Part shown: positions 30,631-42,000 of the stretch, one piece after another
Position numbering within the stretch: position 1 is the stretch's first letter
How the letters are laid out: the number at the start of each line of letters is the position of its first letter
From: Telmatactis stephensoni
Taxonomy: Eukaryota > Cnidaria > Anthozoa > Actiniaria > Isophelliidae
Direction: 5' to 3'
Assembly: GCA_029948255.1 (NCBI GenBank)
Contig: JALIZF010001840.1
Location: 310,001 to 374,000 of the forward strand
DNA length: 64,000 bases
Notes under the pieces: model-generated
The model's database searches: none
Told to the model about the DNA's origin: nothing
The model's input: the letters and a program-made list of their open reading frames with translations, nothing else
Made by a program: the position numbers and the translations under genes

Positions 30631-33600
30631 AAAAGGTACATCATGTGTCCTAGCATGGCCTGTACCCTACCGAGAACAAAGTCATCCTAATTACACATGT
30701 GCAGTTAAACGTTTCACCACGATCCTTTTAGTCAAAGAAAAAAAAAAAGGAAGCTCTATTGAAACTATAATCCGTTACCTGTATTCCAGCAGGGAATTGA
30801 TAGTCAATGTAAATCGTCTTGTGGATCACTGTGTCCTTCTAAACTCTGTTCAAGAATTCCATGCTTCATCTGTCCCTCCTGGTGGCTGAAGAACATTGCA
30901 ACCTGCTGTCTTTTCACAACTTGGACAAATAACGTTTTGAGATTCTTTGTATTTTGTTGATTTGCAGTACTTTACAGACCACGTGACCACATCCAGAGAG
31001 GATCACTTTAGGCCTATCACTTGAAAACGCTGTTTTGCAAAGACCGCATTCTGTCAGGTGATCCAAAGGGAGCAGTTCTATGAATAGTTGAAATGAAATC
31101 AGTTACTTAGGTTTATATGGGCGAGGTCAAATGATTTGAGTCCTAAAAATCTTCACTGCATTCTAACATTTTCTTAATATCACAAGCAATTGTAGGATAC
31201 TACAACGAGATCATACAGTATTGTATTTGAGGTAAGGGCTGTAAACGTTTTGATCTGGGCTGTTAATTCTTGTAAAGTACTTAATCATTTTTTTTTCGTT
31301 TCATTTTTCTCAGTGATTTTTTTAATTTATGCATTCATTAGTTCGTTCTCCTTTTCATTCTTTTTACAGCCACCCTTTCTTCTTTATTCACTCATCAACC
31401 CATTCCAGTCGGTACTCATTAGCTTATTTAGTTATGCTGTTATTTAGTTATGCTGTTACCTTTGCTTTCTTTCTCTGACGAGTCTTCAGATTTCTTTGAC
31501 AAAGACAAAGCTCTCAAAGCTTGTACCAAGTCATTACTTTCGTGTTCGCCTGTTTGTGATGCAAGGGAGCTTTGAACATCATCTAGTCTCTCCGTTCCAT
31601 CTTGTTTGTGTTTAGTTTCAGGGTCTGTTTGTGAAGTTGTATTTGAGCTTTGTAAATCATCTACTCTCTCGATACCATCTTGTTTGTCTTCAGATTGTGC
31701 ATCATCCACTCTTTTGGTACCATCTTCTCTGTATTCACTGTTTTCTTCACTAGACGGCGTTTCGTCTTTACTTTGTGGGGACTGATCTTGTGGCGACGTT
31801 TCCGATGACACCACTTCTAATGTTGCCGTGATGCCTTGGTATCATTTCCTTCGCTAGACGTTTGGCCTTCATGATCAGATTGATCAACTAGTGGTGCCTG
31901 GGTTTGGCCACCACTAGTGTCCTCCACTCCTTGTTTTTTCACCTCCTCATTTTCGTCAGACGCAGCTGGCTGTTCTTTTCCTGCTCGACATTTTGAAACT
32001 GACGGAGTGTCACCTTCACTGCTGTTATCCTCTGTAATGGTTTTTTCACTGCTCTGATCGAGGTCACTTAGGCTCTCGAGATATGAAGCGTCATGAAAAG
32101 GACTTAGGTCTTGATCTACTGCATCCACGAACTCAATGCTTTCACTGGAACTGCTATCTTCTGATACTCTTTTGTGTCCTTGTTGACGTTCCCTGCATGT
32201 TTGCTGTTCACCTTCCGAGGATAATACAACATACGAATTCATTGCAGTCTCATCGTCCTGCTGTGCTTTGTCTTGGGTTTCAGGATCGATATGGATCTTC
32301 TCTGGTGACTGAGTCACTTCAATGTCTTTGTCGCCAACAATATCTTTGTCTTCTTCGTTGACTGATGTTTTGTCGGTACTACCTTCATAGTCTTCATCTC
32401 CGTTTTGCCTTTCGTCATCTTCATGATCACCATAATTACCACCGTCCTTGTTTTTGGCTTCATCTTTTTGGTCTGTCTTGTCTTCCAATTCATCGTGAAC
32501 TCTATCTATCTCGAGCTCTTCAGTGTTGTTTTTATTTGCTCCGATTTCAGTGATACTTGCGGATTTCTCAATCGTTTCGAATTGGCACACTTTCTCTACT
32601 CTTTACAGCACCGGTCTCATCTTCTTCAGGTCGTACTTTTATCGGCCGTGCTTTCCTTTTCTTTTTCAGACAGAGCATTCAAACTGTCTTGCAGCTCCAT
32701 GTCCTCTTTACGAACTTCTTTGTCATTTTCCTTTGTAACTTGATCAGAGCTCTTGTTTCCGCTATCCCCATCTTTTTTGTCTTCTTGCTCTCGTTCTTTT
32801 TCGCCATCATGTTCGACAACGCTATCACTGTCGTGTTCATCCTCTTTTCTCAGCTTTGGAGACCTCAATGGTTCCTCTTGGTCAGTTTTACGCTTGTTAC
32901 TTGTAGACGCCTTCGCTCTAGATGTTTCCTCACTAGATAATGACGTAGTCATAGAAGATTCAACCACTCCGTTTTCCACTTCACAAGTGGCAGCAAGTTT
33001 CAAACCTTCTTTACTTACTTGAAGTCCTGGCGGATGCGCTTGTAAATGTTCCTGTGAATTGTCTGGAAATTGCAGGTTTTGAGGATCTACTGTATGTCCT
33101 GCTGGTTGTTCTGGAACGAACCCGGGAGGGTGCTTCACTTCACGCCCTGGAGTAACTGTTGAATTTGAACTGTTGTTAAGATTACTTGCTTGTTCTCTCA
33201 CAGCAGTTCCTGGCGTGGCACCTTGTAAACGCGCTGCGATTGCACCTCGACCTCTTCCTGCAAATTTGAACTGGGCTTCGTTTGAACGCCTACCATTTCT
33301 AGCTCTTCCTCTTCCATCTGCTTCCCCAGTCTTATCCAGTGGAATACTTGTAACTTCATGAAGATTTTGGTTGTCGTCCAAAGTTTTATCGACGGTTGTG
33401 GTGCTATCTGTATAGCCAGGCTGTAGATCTTTTTCTTGAGTAACTGAAGGTGATTCCACTATTTTTTCCTCTTCATTACCGTTTGACTTCGCAGCGCTCT
33501 CCTGTGGTGCCTTTACCAAGCTACTTGAATTTTTTACTGCATTTTTCTTTGCTAGGCTTTCTTTTTCGCTTAAATTACCTTGCGTCTGTTCAGTATTCCC

Positions 33601-36247
33601 CCTGCTTGTACTTTGTTGTCGGCCTTTAAAACCATTTTGAAAGGATGATATGTCAGAAGATCGTTTTTCTTTTGATAGCGTACTCGAGCTCCCTTCTGAT
33701 TTTTCATGTTTTGCTCTTGCACCAGCTGCAACTGTACTGTCTGCTTTATTGTTTCCTTCATCCTTTGATGAAAGTTTGTCGACTGCTGGAGTCTGCGGCT
33801 CTCTATTTCTTTGAAGAGGATTTGCATAGCCTTGTTGAAAAGAATCTTTCTTGGGCTGTATGTCTGTTGTTGCTTTGTCTTGCAATGGCGGCTTTAAATC
33901 CCCAGCCTTTGGTTGGTTTGCTTCCCATCTTTTCACTGCAGCAGCTGCAGCATAGCTTCCTGGTTTGTCTTGCTTTGTTCTCCCTACTAGGTCGTCGGAT
34001 GGATTCCCTGCTGGCACCTGTGGTCCTTTATTTGTTTGCCCTCCATAGACAAATGAACCATTCTTATCCTTTGTTTTATTATCTGTCAAGTCTTTTCTAC
34101 TTTGTGGTCCATTTTCAAATCCACTCGATCGCTTTTCAACGTAACGTTTGTGAAATTCTTTCCTGAATGCTTCATTGGTGGGGGAGTCGATGTTGACAAA
34201 ACGAATATCTCTTAGTCGGTTTTGAGTATTAGATTCACAGCTAAAGGCTTCTGCTGCAGTAAACATCATCTCTGCACAAACCTCTTTTGGTACTCCATAT
34301 ATACCGGAACTTATTCCAGGAATAGCGATGGACCTGTGAAAAAAAGATTTAAAAATATAACGCCCCGTTGAAGATTCGCTTGCATTAAGCCTTAAATCGA
34401 AAAATAATTTCAACAATGATTATATTCAGTAAATTTAAAATTGGTTTAAGAGTTTTCGTGATACGTGTTGGTATGACACATTTCTTACCCTGCACCAAAT
34501 TGACTCGCTTGAACGAAGCTGTTCCAACATGCGTTAAAAATCAGTTGGCGGCTCCCTTCTGGTCCATGTACCCACCATTGTGGTCCAACCGCATGGATAA
34601 TTTTCTTGCAAGGAAGACGTCCAGGGCCAGTATAAGCAACCTTTCCGACGGGAACTAGGCCGTAATACTGCACGATCTGTGTTGATTCTTGCTGAATCTG
34701 GTAACCTCCGTGTTTGACTATGGCACCTGCCACGCCCCCTCCGTGATCAAGTCTCTCATTCGCCGCATTAACTATAACGTCAACATGTTGTTGTGTGATG
34801 TCACCTTGATAAACAGACACCGTTACACCATTTTCAAGTGTTTGTTTCAGATTCTGTGGCAACTGTGCGTAGGTATCAGGTTTCATGAGCTCGTCATTTG
34901 AATCTGCCTTTGTAAACTCTTCCTTGACCTTCGCGGTTTTCCCTGAAGATGTTGCATTGCTTTTCCAACGTCATTACTTCTGCCGTAGATACAGATCTCC
35001 TTTGTCTTTACGGTCAATAACTACATTGAATTCATCCATCAATTCTTTGAATGTCTTCTCAGCAGCAGAGTTATCAAGTGTCCAGCTCAAATCTCTTTTC
35101 GTCCATTTCTTGAAAGGCTTTTTGATAGAGATTGATGAATTCTTCTTTTCCCTCTTCAAACAGCTCTTCCTTTCCAACTGGACTTAATACAGCTTTATCA
35201 CCATTAGAACTGTTTTCTATCTTCATTTCGTATTTATCCTGGATCTCTTGAATTTTTCTGCGAAGAATGGACATCAACTTTGGTTGGACATCCAAAGTGC
35301 ATTCAAGATCTGTGTGAGCATTTTCGCGGGCTTCTCGAGGTGTAGCAATAGTAGACAACATCGAACAAGTCGTTTCGATTTGTTTGTAGGTTCCAGATAC
35401 CCAGATACCATCACATAGCTCAATAAAGTTGGTTTCAGTTTTCTCTTTAATGTTGGTGAGGGTTTGGATGAGTTCTTCTGTCGCCATGTTGAATACTGCA
35501 GGATTTATCTTTGCACTTACCAAACTAAAAACTTCCATCTAAAAACCAAGAAAATACACTTCAGTGTTAAAAAAAAAACAAAATACAAAACAAAAACAAA
35601 ACAGAACAGAACAAAATAGTTACAACTACAATCATTGCCAAACTACTGTTGGCACGACTGTACATGTTTCTATGCGTGAGCAAGGGATTTTAGAGAGACT
35701 GGTTCTCCCTCCCTCCCCCCAATGTTGCCGTGAAAACTCCGGCACATATAACTTCCCTGAAATCTGTCGCACAGACTGTATGCGTCTACCAACAACATTG
35801 TTTAGGGTTCAAAGCAGCGATTCCAATAGCAGGGACACTACATACACAATGTACAAAAAAAATACAGAATTTACTCAATGTCACCACTGACTAATTACGG
35901 CAAGCAGTAGGCATAACACCCCTCCCACCATTTATTTTCTTCATTGTTTGCCATGGGAATGGGACTATACCTGTTTCTTGACCTCTGCAGTTTTCTTGTA
36001 GGGTTCTAATTGAAGTAAAGTACCACCAAACTCATGTTTGTTGTGAAGTACAGATTCTGCAACTAATCGAATTATCATTGATAAATCAAAATGGAAGACA
36101 TCCTAGCAAAATTTCAAACATTAACCTACTAACTCTTAATGCTAGTTCTTGACATATATTTTCAATACTGTATTCCCCAACCATTCACCCAGTACTTAAT
36201 CTGGGTCATCTAGGCCAGGGCCATACATAACCCAAATCCCTTGAGGT

Positions 36248-36281
36248 TGGGGGTGTGGTGGGGTGGGGTGGGGTAGGGTGG
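36248..36281 (+). repeat. G-rich tract, potential G-quadruplex
   Basis: GGGG runs separated by single T bases (GGTGGGGTGGGGTGGGGTAG, then GGTGG) fit the G3+N1-7 pattern. It lies on the template strand of the minus-strand gene, in its first intron. Confidence 0.55.
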
Positions 36282-36401
36282 TCAATTACATTTCAAACCT
36301 CTTACAAATTAACACCCAGAATGCGTCAAGTTTAGGTGATCATTTAAGGGAGGTCAAGTCACCTATGAGAGTTAACACCATAGGGGGTCTTAATTTGGCA
36401 C

Positions 36402-36562
36402 TTAAGCCTGGTTTCCATGTAATCTCCTAAAATTGTCTCAGTCGCCCCAAACACTATTGTCCAAATCATCAGGAGCTGAATTCTATCCAGACAATTGGGA
36501 AAATTGTGTTTGGGGTGGTTGAGATGATTCAGATGATTAATTTATATGGAAACCAGGCTTAA
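36402..36562. mobile_element. MITE with TTAAGCCTGGTTTCCAT ends
   Basis: TTAAGCCTGGTTTCCATGTA at the left is inverted as ATATGGAAACCAGGCTTAA at the right. Inner arms are AATTGTCTCAGTCGCCCCAA and its degenerate inverse. The outermost TTAA may be the target duplication, as in piggyBac or Kolobok-type elements. It is in intron 1 of the minus-strand gene. Confidence 0.65.
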
Positions 36563-38194
36563 TTACAATTATAGTAATTTGTATGGCAAACTTTTAGTAG
36601 TTTTGAAAACTGGTCACCATTTTCAAAAGGTGGTCATTTATGGGAGGTGGTCACAAGTGAAGGTTATACTTTGGGTATATGAGGCAGGGTATATGTTTCC
36701 TTTGCTGGTTAGTTGGGTAATTGCCCCCTCAGCCCTTGCTGTTTACAGATCTGTCACGTTAAATAAGTTCTAAGGATAAACTTCCAATGATTCTTGGTTA
36801 TGTGATATATTTCATGAAACTTAACCTTTTTGTACCATTTTTGGCATATGGGATGGGTCACGTGACCTGTTGCATCACAAAAAACGTTTTTAAATCTCTG
36901 GTGGTGGAGAAAACAAAAACAAATGTTGTTTTTACATTTTCAAAGTTCTTTCTAGGTGGTGTTGAACATCAATTAAATCTGTTTTGGCTGCCTGACCATC
37001 ATATGGGGGGCACTCCCATATATTTGCTATATGAGGATGCTCCACCCAAAAGGGGTACCTTTTTACATGAGGCCAGAGGTGTAGAAAAGGGTAGGGATTT
37101 TGAAATTTTGGGTATACCAAAGAGTCCTAGTTTATAAAGGGTTGCACATTGACAAGCCATTCAAGCCAAATGCTCATTTGCATATAACATAGACATACGA
37201 TTATATTTAATCACGGTAAATTCATCAGGGTCAAAAGTTAACAAATTAAAATAATCAGATAATTCTACACTAAACTAAACTAAATTAATGCATATATACA
37301 TATGAATATAGAAATAGATAAAAACCTGCTTTCCATGAATGCCGTGCTTTACTGTTCATAATAAATATTTAATAGTTGACGGAATTCATTGATAGATTCC
37401 ACCTGCCTTAAATCATTTGGTAGACTGTTAGCGACCTTAGAACTAGTTTTTTTTAATAGAAAAATAACCATCAACAGCAAAGGTATAAAGATCAGCTAAA
37501 ACTAGGTATATTAAAGGGCTGCCTTTTTTCATCAAAGAAATATTATGTAGTGCTACCTTTTTGCCAAAATTTGGTATATCAAAGGTAGGGGGTCAAGAAT
37601 TTGAGTATAACTTCAAGGTTCTAAGACATCAGCATGCAGCTTAAAAGGTGCTTCACTACCCATTCACCAATCCACCACACCACCAGCTGGATAATTTAGT
37701 GCCCTTCACTACTAACATCTCTGATGACTCCTACATGTATCTTACCTATTGTACTATGTAAACTATAAACTCTTTCTTTTCCATTCCATTCCCTTCCCCG
37801 CCCCTCTCCCCTAATGCAAATAAATGCCATCTCATCTTTCGCTGCGTGTCACTGAGTACTAAATCGAAAGTGAACTGCCTGTCACCTAACCGGAAATGAG
37901 ATTTACAAAATATGCAAGAGTGACTCAAATCCTCAATAAAATATATTTTAAACGTCTTTAACACAAACCTTTGGCTTCGTCATACGTAAGAATCGCTCTA
38001 CCATCGTCCAACATCTCGAGGTTTTCGATTTCTCCACCGCCATTACCTTTCCTTTGAAAATGAATATATAGTTTTGAAGCTTCTGTTTTTGCTGGTATAT
38101 TCGATATGACAACAGTCCGTGATACTTGCTGGTCGGTTAGATTTAAGCCTGGCCCTCCATTTGAAGATACAGCACTATCTTTGTCGTTCTCCAT

Positions 38195-39084
38195 CACTTT
38201 ATGTCATCGACATTTGGAAAGACGTACCAAGCACCTTCGTGTAGTTCCCCCTTTCAAAGAAAACCAATTCTTGGAAGCGGGACCAGTAAGACTGGGAAAG
38301 AGAAACTTGTGTGACATTGCGTGACAAAATTCGGGGAAACCCCGCTCCCTGCTGTTTTATTGAGGTCAGTTCCAGACGATCATTAAATCGTATGGATATT
38401 TTATTAGGGAATATTTAAGGCTTTGGGCCGAGGCTTTTGGGGAAATTTCTGAAAGATATAATAACGATATACGGCAAATAGGATATGCTAATGCAGCTAA
38501 AAAGTGAAAGTGGAACTCATTTCTGAAGTTGGGACAATAACCGATCTCAGCAAATAACGGAAATATATGCGAAAAGTCAAGATAACGTTTATAGCACTGT
38601 GTTAAAAACGTTATATGCTACTGCTACTAGGAGAAATGTGTGTGTTGTCTTTGGTCTAATCTAATGGCAGAAATGCCATCGAGGAAAGACATTAACATTC
38701 TTTTATTTAGTAGTTGATTTAATTTTACATGGATTTAAATTGATAAGTATAATATAGTGTAGTTAAAACGTATTTACAAGAACAGGCTATCGGACCTATC
38801 GACATTAACATAGTTAGGCTAGTATAGGCTAAAAAGTCAAATATGTACAATATACAAGTTGGTCACTGGTCTGGAAAATGAAAGCAAAAAGAAGAAAACA
38901 AGATATTACATCATCGACCAGGGATTCCCAGAATCACTAGGGGATTCCCCACAAGCGTTTGATGTCATGTCATTGGTTCTCTAGTCTCTCGCGCAGCCGT
39001 GTTTTGGCTCTTCCGCTTTCTGCCCATATATTAATAAGCCTGCCCAACATTACGAGTTATTCATGTATATATACTGGCTTTATC
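38195..39084. promoter_or_regulatory. Shared promoter of the head-to-head Deltex-like pair
   Basis: Only 890 bp separate the two start codons, which point away from each other, so transcription of both genes probably starts here. No TATA box is convincing on either side; an ISRE-like site is at 38504-38517. The plus-strand frame stays open upstream of the chosen ATG, so its 5' end is uncertain. Confidence 0.6.
38504..38517 (+). promoter_or_regulatory. ISRE/IRF-like site
   Basis: GTGAAAGTGGAACT differs from the inverse ISRE consensus GNGAAANNGAAACT at one position. It lies roughly 310 bp from the minus-strand start codon and 570 bp from the plus-strand one. A single near-match in AT-rich DNA can occur by chance. 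Confidence 0.35.
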
Positions 39085-42000
39085 ATGGGTGATTTATATG
39101 TAGACGAGAATACAGCATCTCGCAGCATTGCAGTAAGTTCCTTGCCACCAGAAATTGACGAAAATGAGATTGCTATGCACTTTCAGTCTCGTAAACACGG
39201 CGGTGGTGACATCGAGAAGGTTCTTCTTCTTGGAAATGGATCTGCAGTCGTTACGTTTGACAACAGTCAATGTATGTGGTTGATATATACTACTTTACTT
39301 TTGAACTGCTTATTCATAAGGCACTCATTATTTCTTGGCCATTATTTGGCATGTTTTGACGTACTAAACAACGCTTCAGTTTCGACAACCATGGTAGAAT
39401 ATGAATTTCACTTGTAGGGTTTTTAAACTGAAACATTTATTTCAGTTATTTGATATGGTGATTCTATTTTGAATCTATAACTAAAATAAATGAATTTATA
39501 GTTAATTACTCTCAAAATTATAAGGAAAACACAAGATCACATCCACCATATTGAAACTAGAATTCCGCTAGGAATCGTTTCTTTTAGACAAAGAAATTAA
39601 ATGAAGCTTTCTAGTGCCTCACTGTTATGGGATTCCTTTGTAATATGGGTTTCCTGTGTAGCTAATGAATAAAGACACGTGCTGGACAAATGGCGGCTTG
39701 TCATGACTCAAGCTTATAACATGGTGTCAGAACTTCACTAAACTCACGCTAATTCGTTGAAACTCGGCAAGAAAAAAGTCAAAATGGCTAAATCAAGCAT
39801 CCCAGCACCGGCTAAGATGGATATGCAAGGAGATCTCGCATCGAACTGGGAGTTTTTCAAGGACAGTTGGATCAACTTTGCAACCGCCACGGAACTAAAC
39901 AAGAAAGCAGATGAAGTCGTCGTAGCAACCCTGCTCTCAATCATGGGTAAAGAATGTTTTAAGGTCTATAAAAACTTACCTCTGACCGAAGATGAAAGAA
40001 AGAAGCCTGCGGAGATACTGGAAAAGCTAACGGAAGAGTTTGAAGGAAAAAGAAACACAATCTATGAAAGGTACGTGTTTAACTTGTGTACACAAAAGCC
40101 TGACGAAACGTTTGATCGCTATCTCACTCGCCTGAGAGAACTGATCTCTACATGCAAGTATGGAACACTTGAAAACGAAATGCTGAGAGACAAAATCGTA
40201 ATTGGAATCTCACAGAACGAGACACAACAGCGACTACTGAGAGAGAAGGATCTCACGCTAGATAAAGCCATAAATATATGCCGTAGTAGTGAAATGGCTG
40301 CTCAACATGCCCAAAAAATCGAACACACGGAGGCTGTAAACTTTGTCAAGAATAAACCAAAATCTGCACACAAAAGTGACTCACAGTTGATCAAAAATTG
40401 TAAGTACTGTGGAAGTGAACACAAAAAAGGGAACTGCCCTGCTTATGGAGAAACTTGCAGTAAATGCCAAAGGAAAAACCACTTAGCCAAAGTATGTTTG
40501 TCCTCTCAAGCTAGTGAACCGGTTACTGGGCCCGGACAGCGCCAACAAAGTACAACAAGAGACTCAAAGCCAGGAAGAAAAAACAAGCATATTCATCAGT
40601 TTGAAGAGAACACCAGCAGCAGTGAAGAAAACAGCGAAGACTTAGACAGCGAAGGAAGCATCTACAGCATACAAAATAATAACAACAAAGTCAAGTTCTG
40701 TGCAAAGGTAATGGTTAAAGCCAACGACAACAATGAGCCACAACCAATCACCTTTCAACTAGATACAGGTGCAACTTGCAGCACTATCAGCCTGAAAGAG
40801 TACAAAAGCATAACTAAAGAAGAACCACAGCCATCCCTCACCACACTCAAGCTGTATGACCAGTCAACACTCACTCCTGTGGGACAGGCAATACTACACT
40901 GTACAGTCAATGGAATCACAAAGAGGGTGCGCTTTCAAGTCATCAAAGATGCTCCAACCTCTCTTCTCTCTGGTAAAGCCTGTCAAGCCCTACAACTCCT
41001 GCGTTTCAGCGAGGACATTCTTCATGTAAACACACCTCTTACCAAGGAAAACATCCAACATGACTATGCAGACATATTCAGTGGTCTAGGAAAGCTCCCT
41101 GGAGTCTACCACATCGAGACAGATCCCGACGTTAAGCCCAAACAGAGCAACCCCAGAAGAGTACCAATACCCATACAAGAGGAACTGAAAAACAAAATAG
41201 AGGAACTAGAGCAAGCAGGAATCTTAGCAAAAGTCACAGAACCGACACCTTGGATCAGCAACATGGTTGCAGTTAAGACACCCAAGAAGCTCAGGATATG
41301 TCTGGATCCTCAGGAACTAAACAAAGCAATTATACGAAACCACTACCCAACACCTACAATTGAGCAAGTAGCGCCAAAGTTAACAAATGCAAAGATTTTT
41401 ACAGTGGTTGATGCCAAAGATGGTTTCTTACAAGTTACACTGGATGAGCCTTCAAGCTACCTTACGACCTTCTGGACGCCATATGGAAGATATAGATGGT
41501 TACGCATGCCTTTTGGGATCAAATCAGCACCAGAGGAGTTCCAACGAAGACTAGATGAATGCCTCGAAGGATTATCTAACATCCAAGCCATATACGACGA
41601 CATCATCATCTATGGAACTGACGACAGTGAACATGATGCTGCCCTAAGAGCCCTCCTTGAAAGGTGTCGAGAATGTGGACTAAAGCTAAACAAAAAGAAA
41701 CTCAAGTTCAAGCTCGACAAAGTTGCCTACCTGGGACACATCCTCACAGCAGAGGGGATAAAGGCTGACCCAGAAAAAATCAGTGCCATTGTAGACATGT
41801 CACAACCTACAAATGTTCAAGAAGTACAGCGACTCCTTGGTGTAGTAACCTACCTCTCCAAGTTTCTACCACAACTAAGCACAGTGTCAGAGCCACTTCG
41901 ACGTCTCACAGACAAAAATGCAGTCTTCGATTGGCTGCCACAACATGAATCTGCCTTCTCGAAACTCAAGACAATGATGACAGAAACACCGGTTTTGCAA

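Larger units (their letters stand above)
29159..38194 (-). pseudogene. Macrodomain-RING-Deltex (DTX3L/PARP9-like) gene with many frameshifts
   Basis: Exons I can join: 38194-37969, 36062-35971, 35538-34489, 34333-31460, 31077-30779, 29693-29475, 29228-29159. In order they encode an RRM-like domain (SRTVVISNIPAKTEA; GRAILTYDEAK), KH-like segments, a canonical macrodomain (VNAANERLDHGGGVAGAI; GISSGIYGVPK) split by an intron, and a Ser/Glu/Asp-rich linker of about 950 residues. A C3HC4 RING (TECGLC; GCGHVVC; VICPSC) and a Deltex C-terminal domain (FLPNTEEARKVLELF; HGYPDPEYL) follow. No ADP-ribosyltransferase domain is present. Roughly ten single-base shifts break the frame: three in exon 3 (about 35098, 34985, 34938), three in the linker (about 32635, 32595, 31830), three in the RING exon (about 30972, 30872, 30828) and one at 29552-29555. 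I saw no substitution-type stop. It is either a recent pseudogene or badly assembled. Its paralogue is the plus-strand gene at 39085. Confidence 0.75.

Noticed and set aside
32083..34166. Several hydrophobic plus-strand frames of 60-170 codons
   Set aside because: They are antisense to the acidic, Ser/Glu-rich linker exon of the Deltex-like gene; antisense of such codons gives Leu/Phe-rich artefacts.
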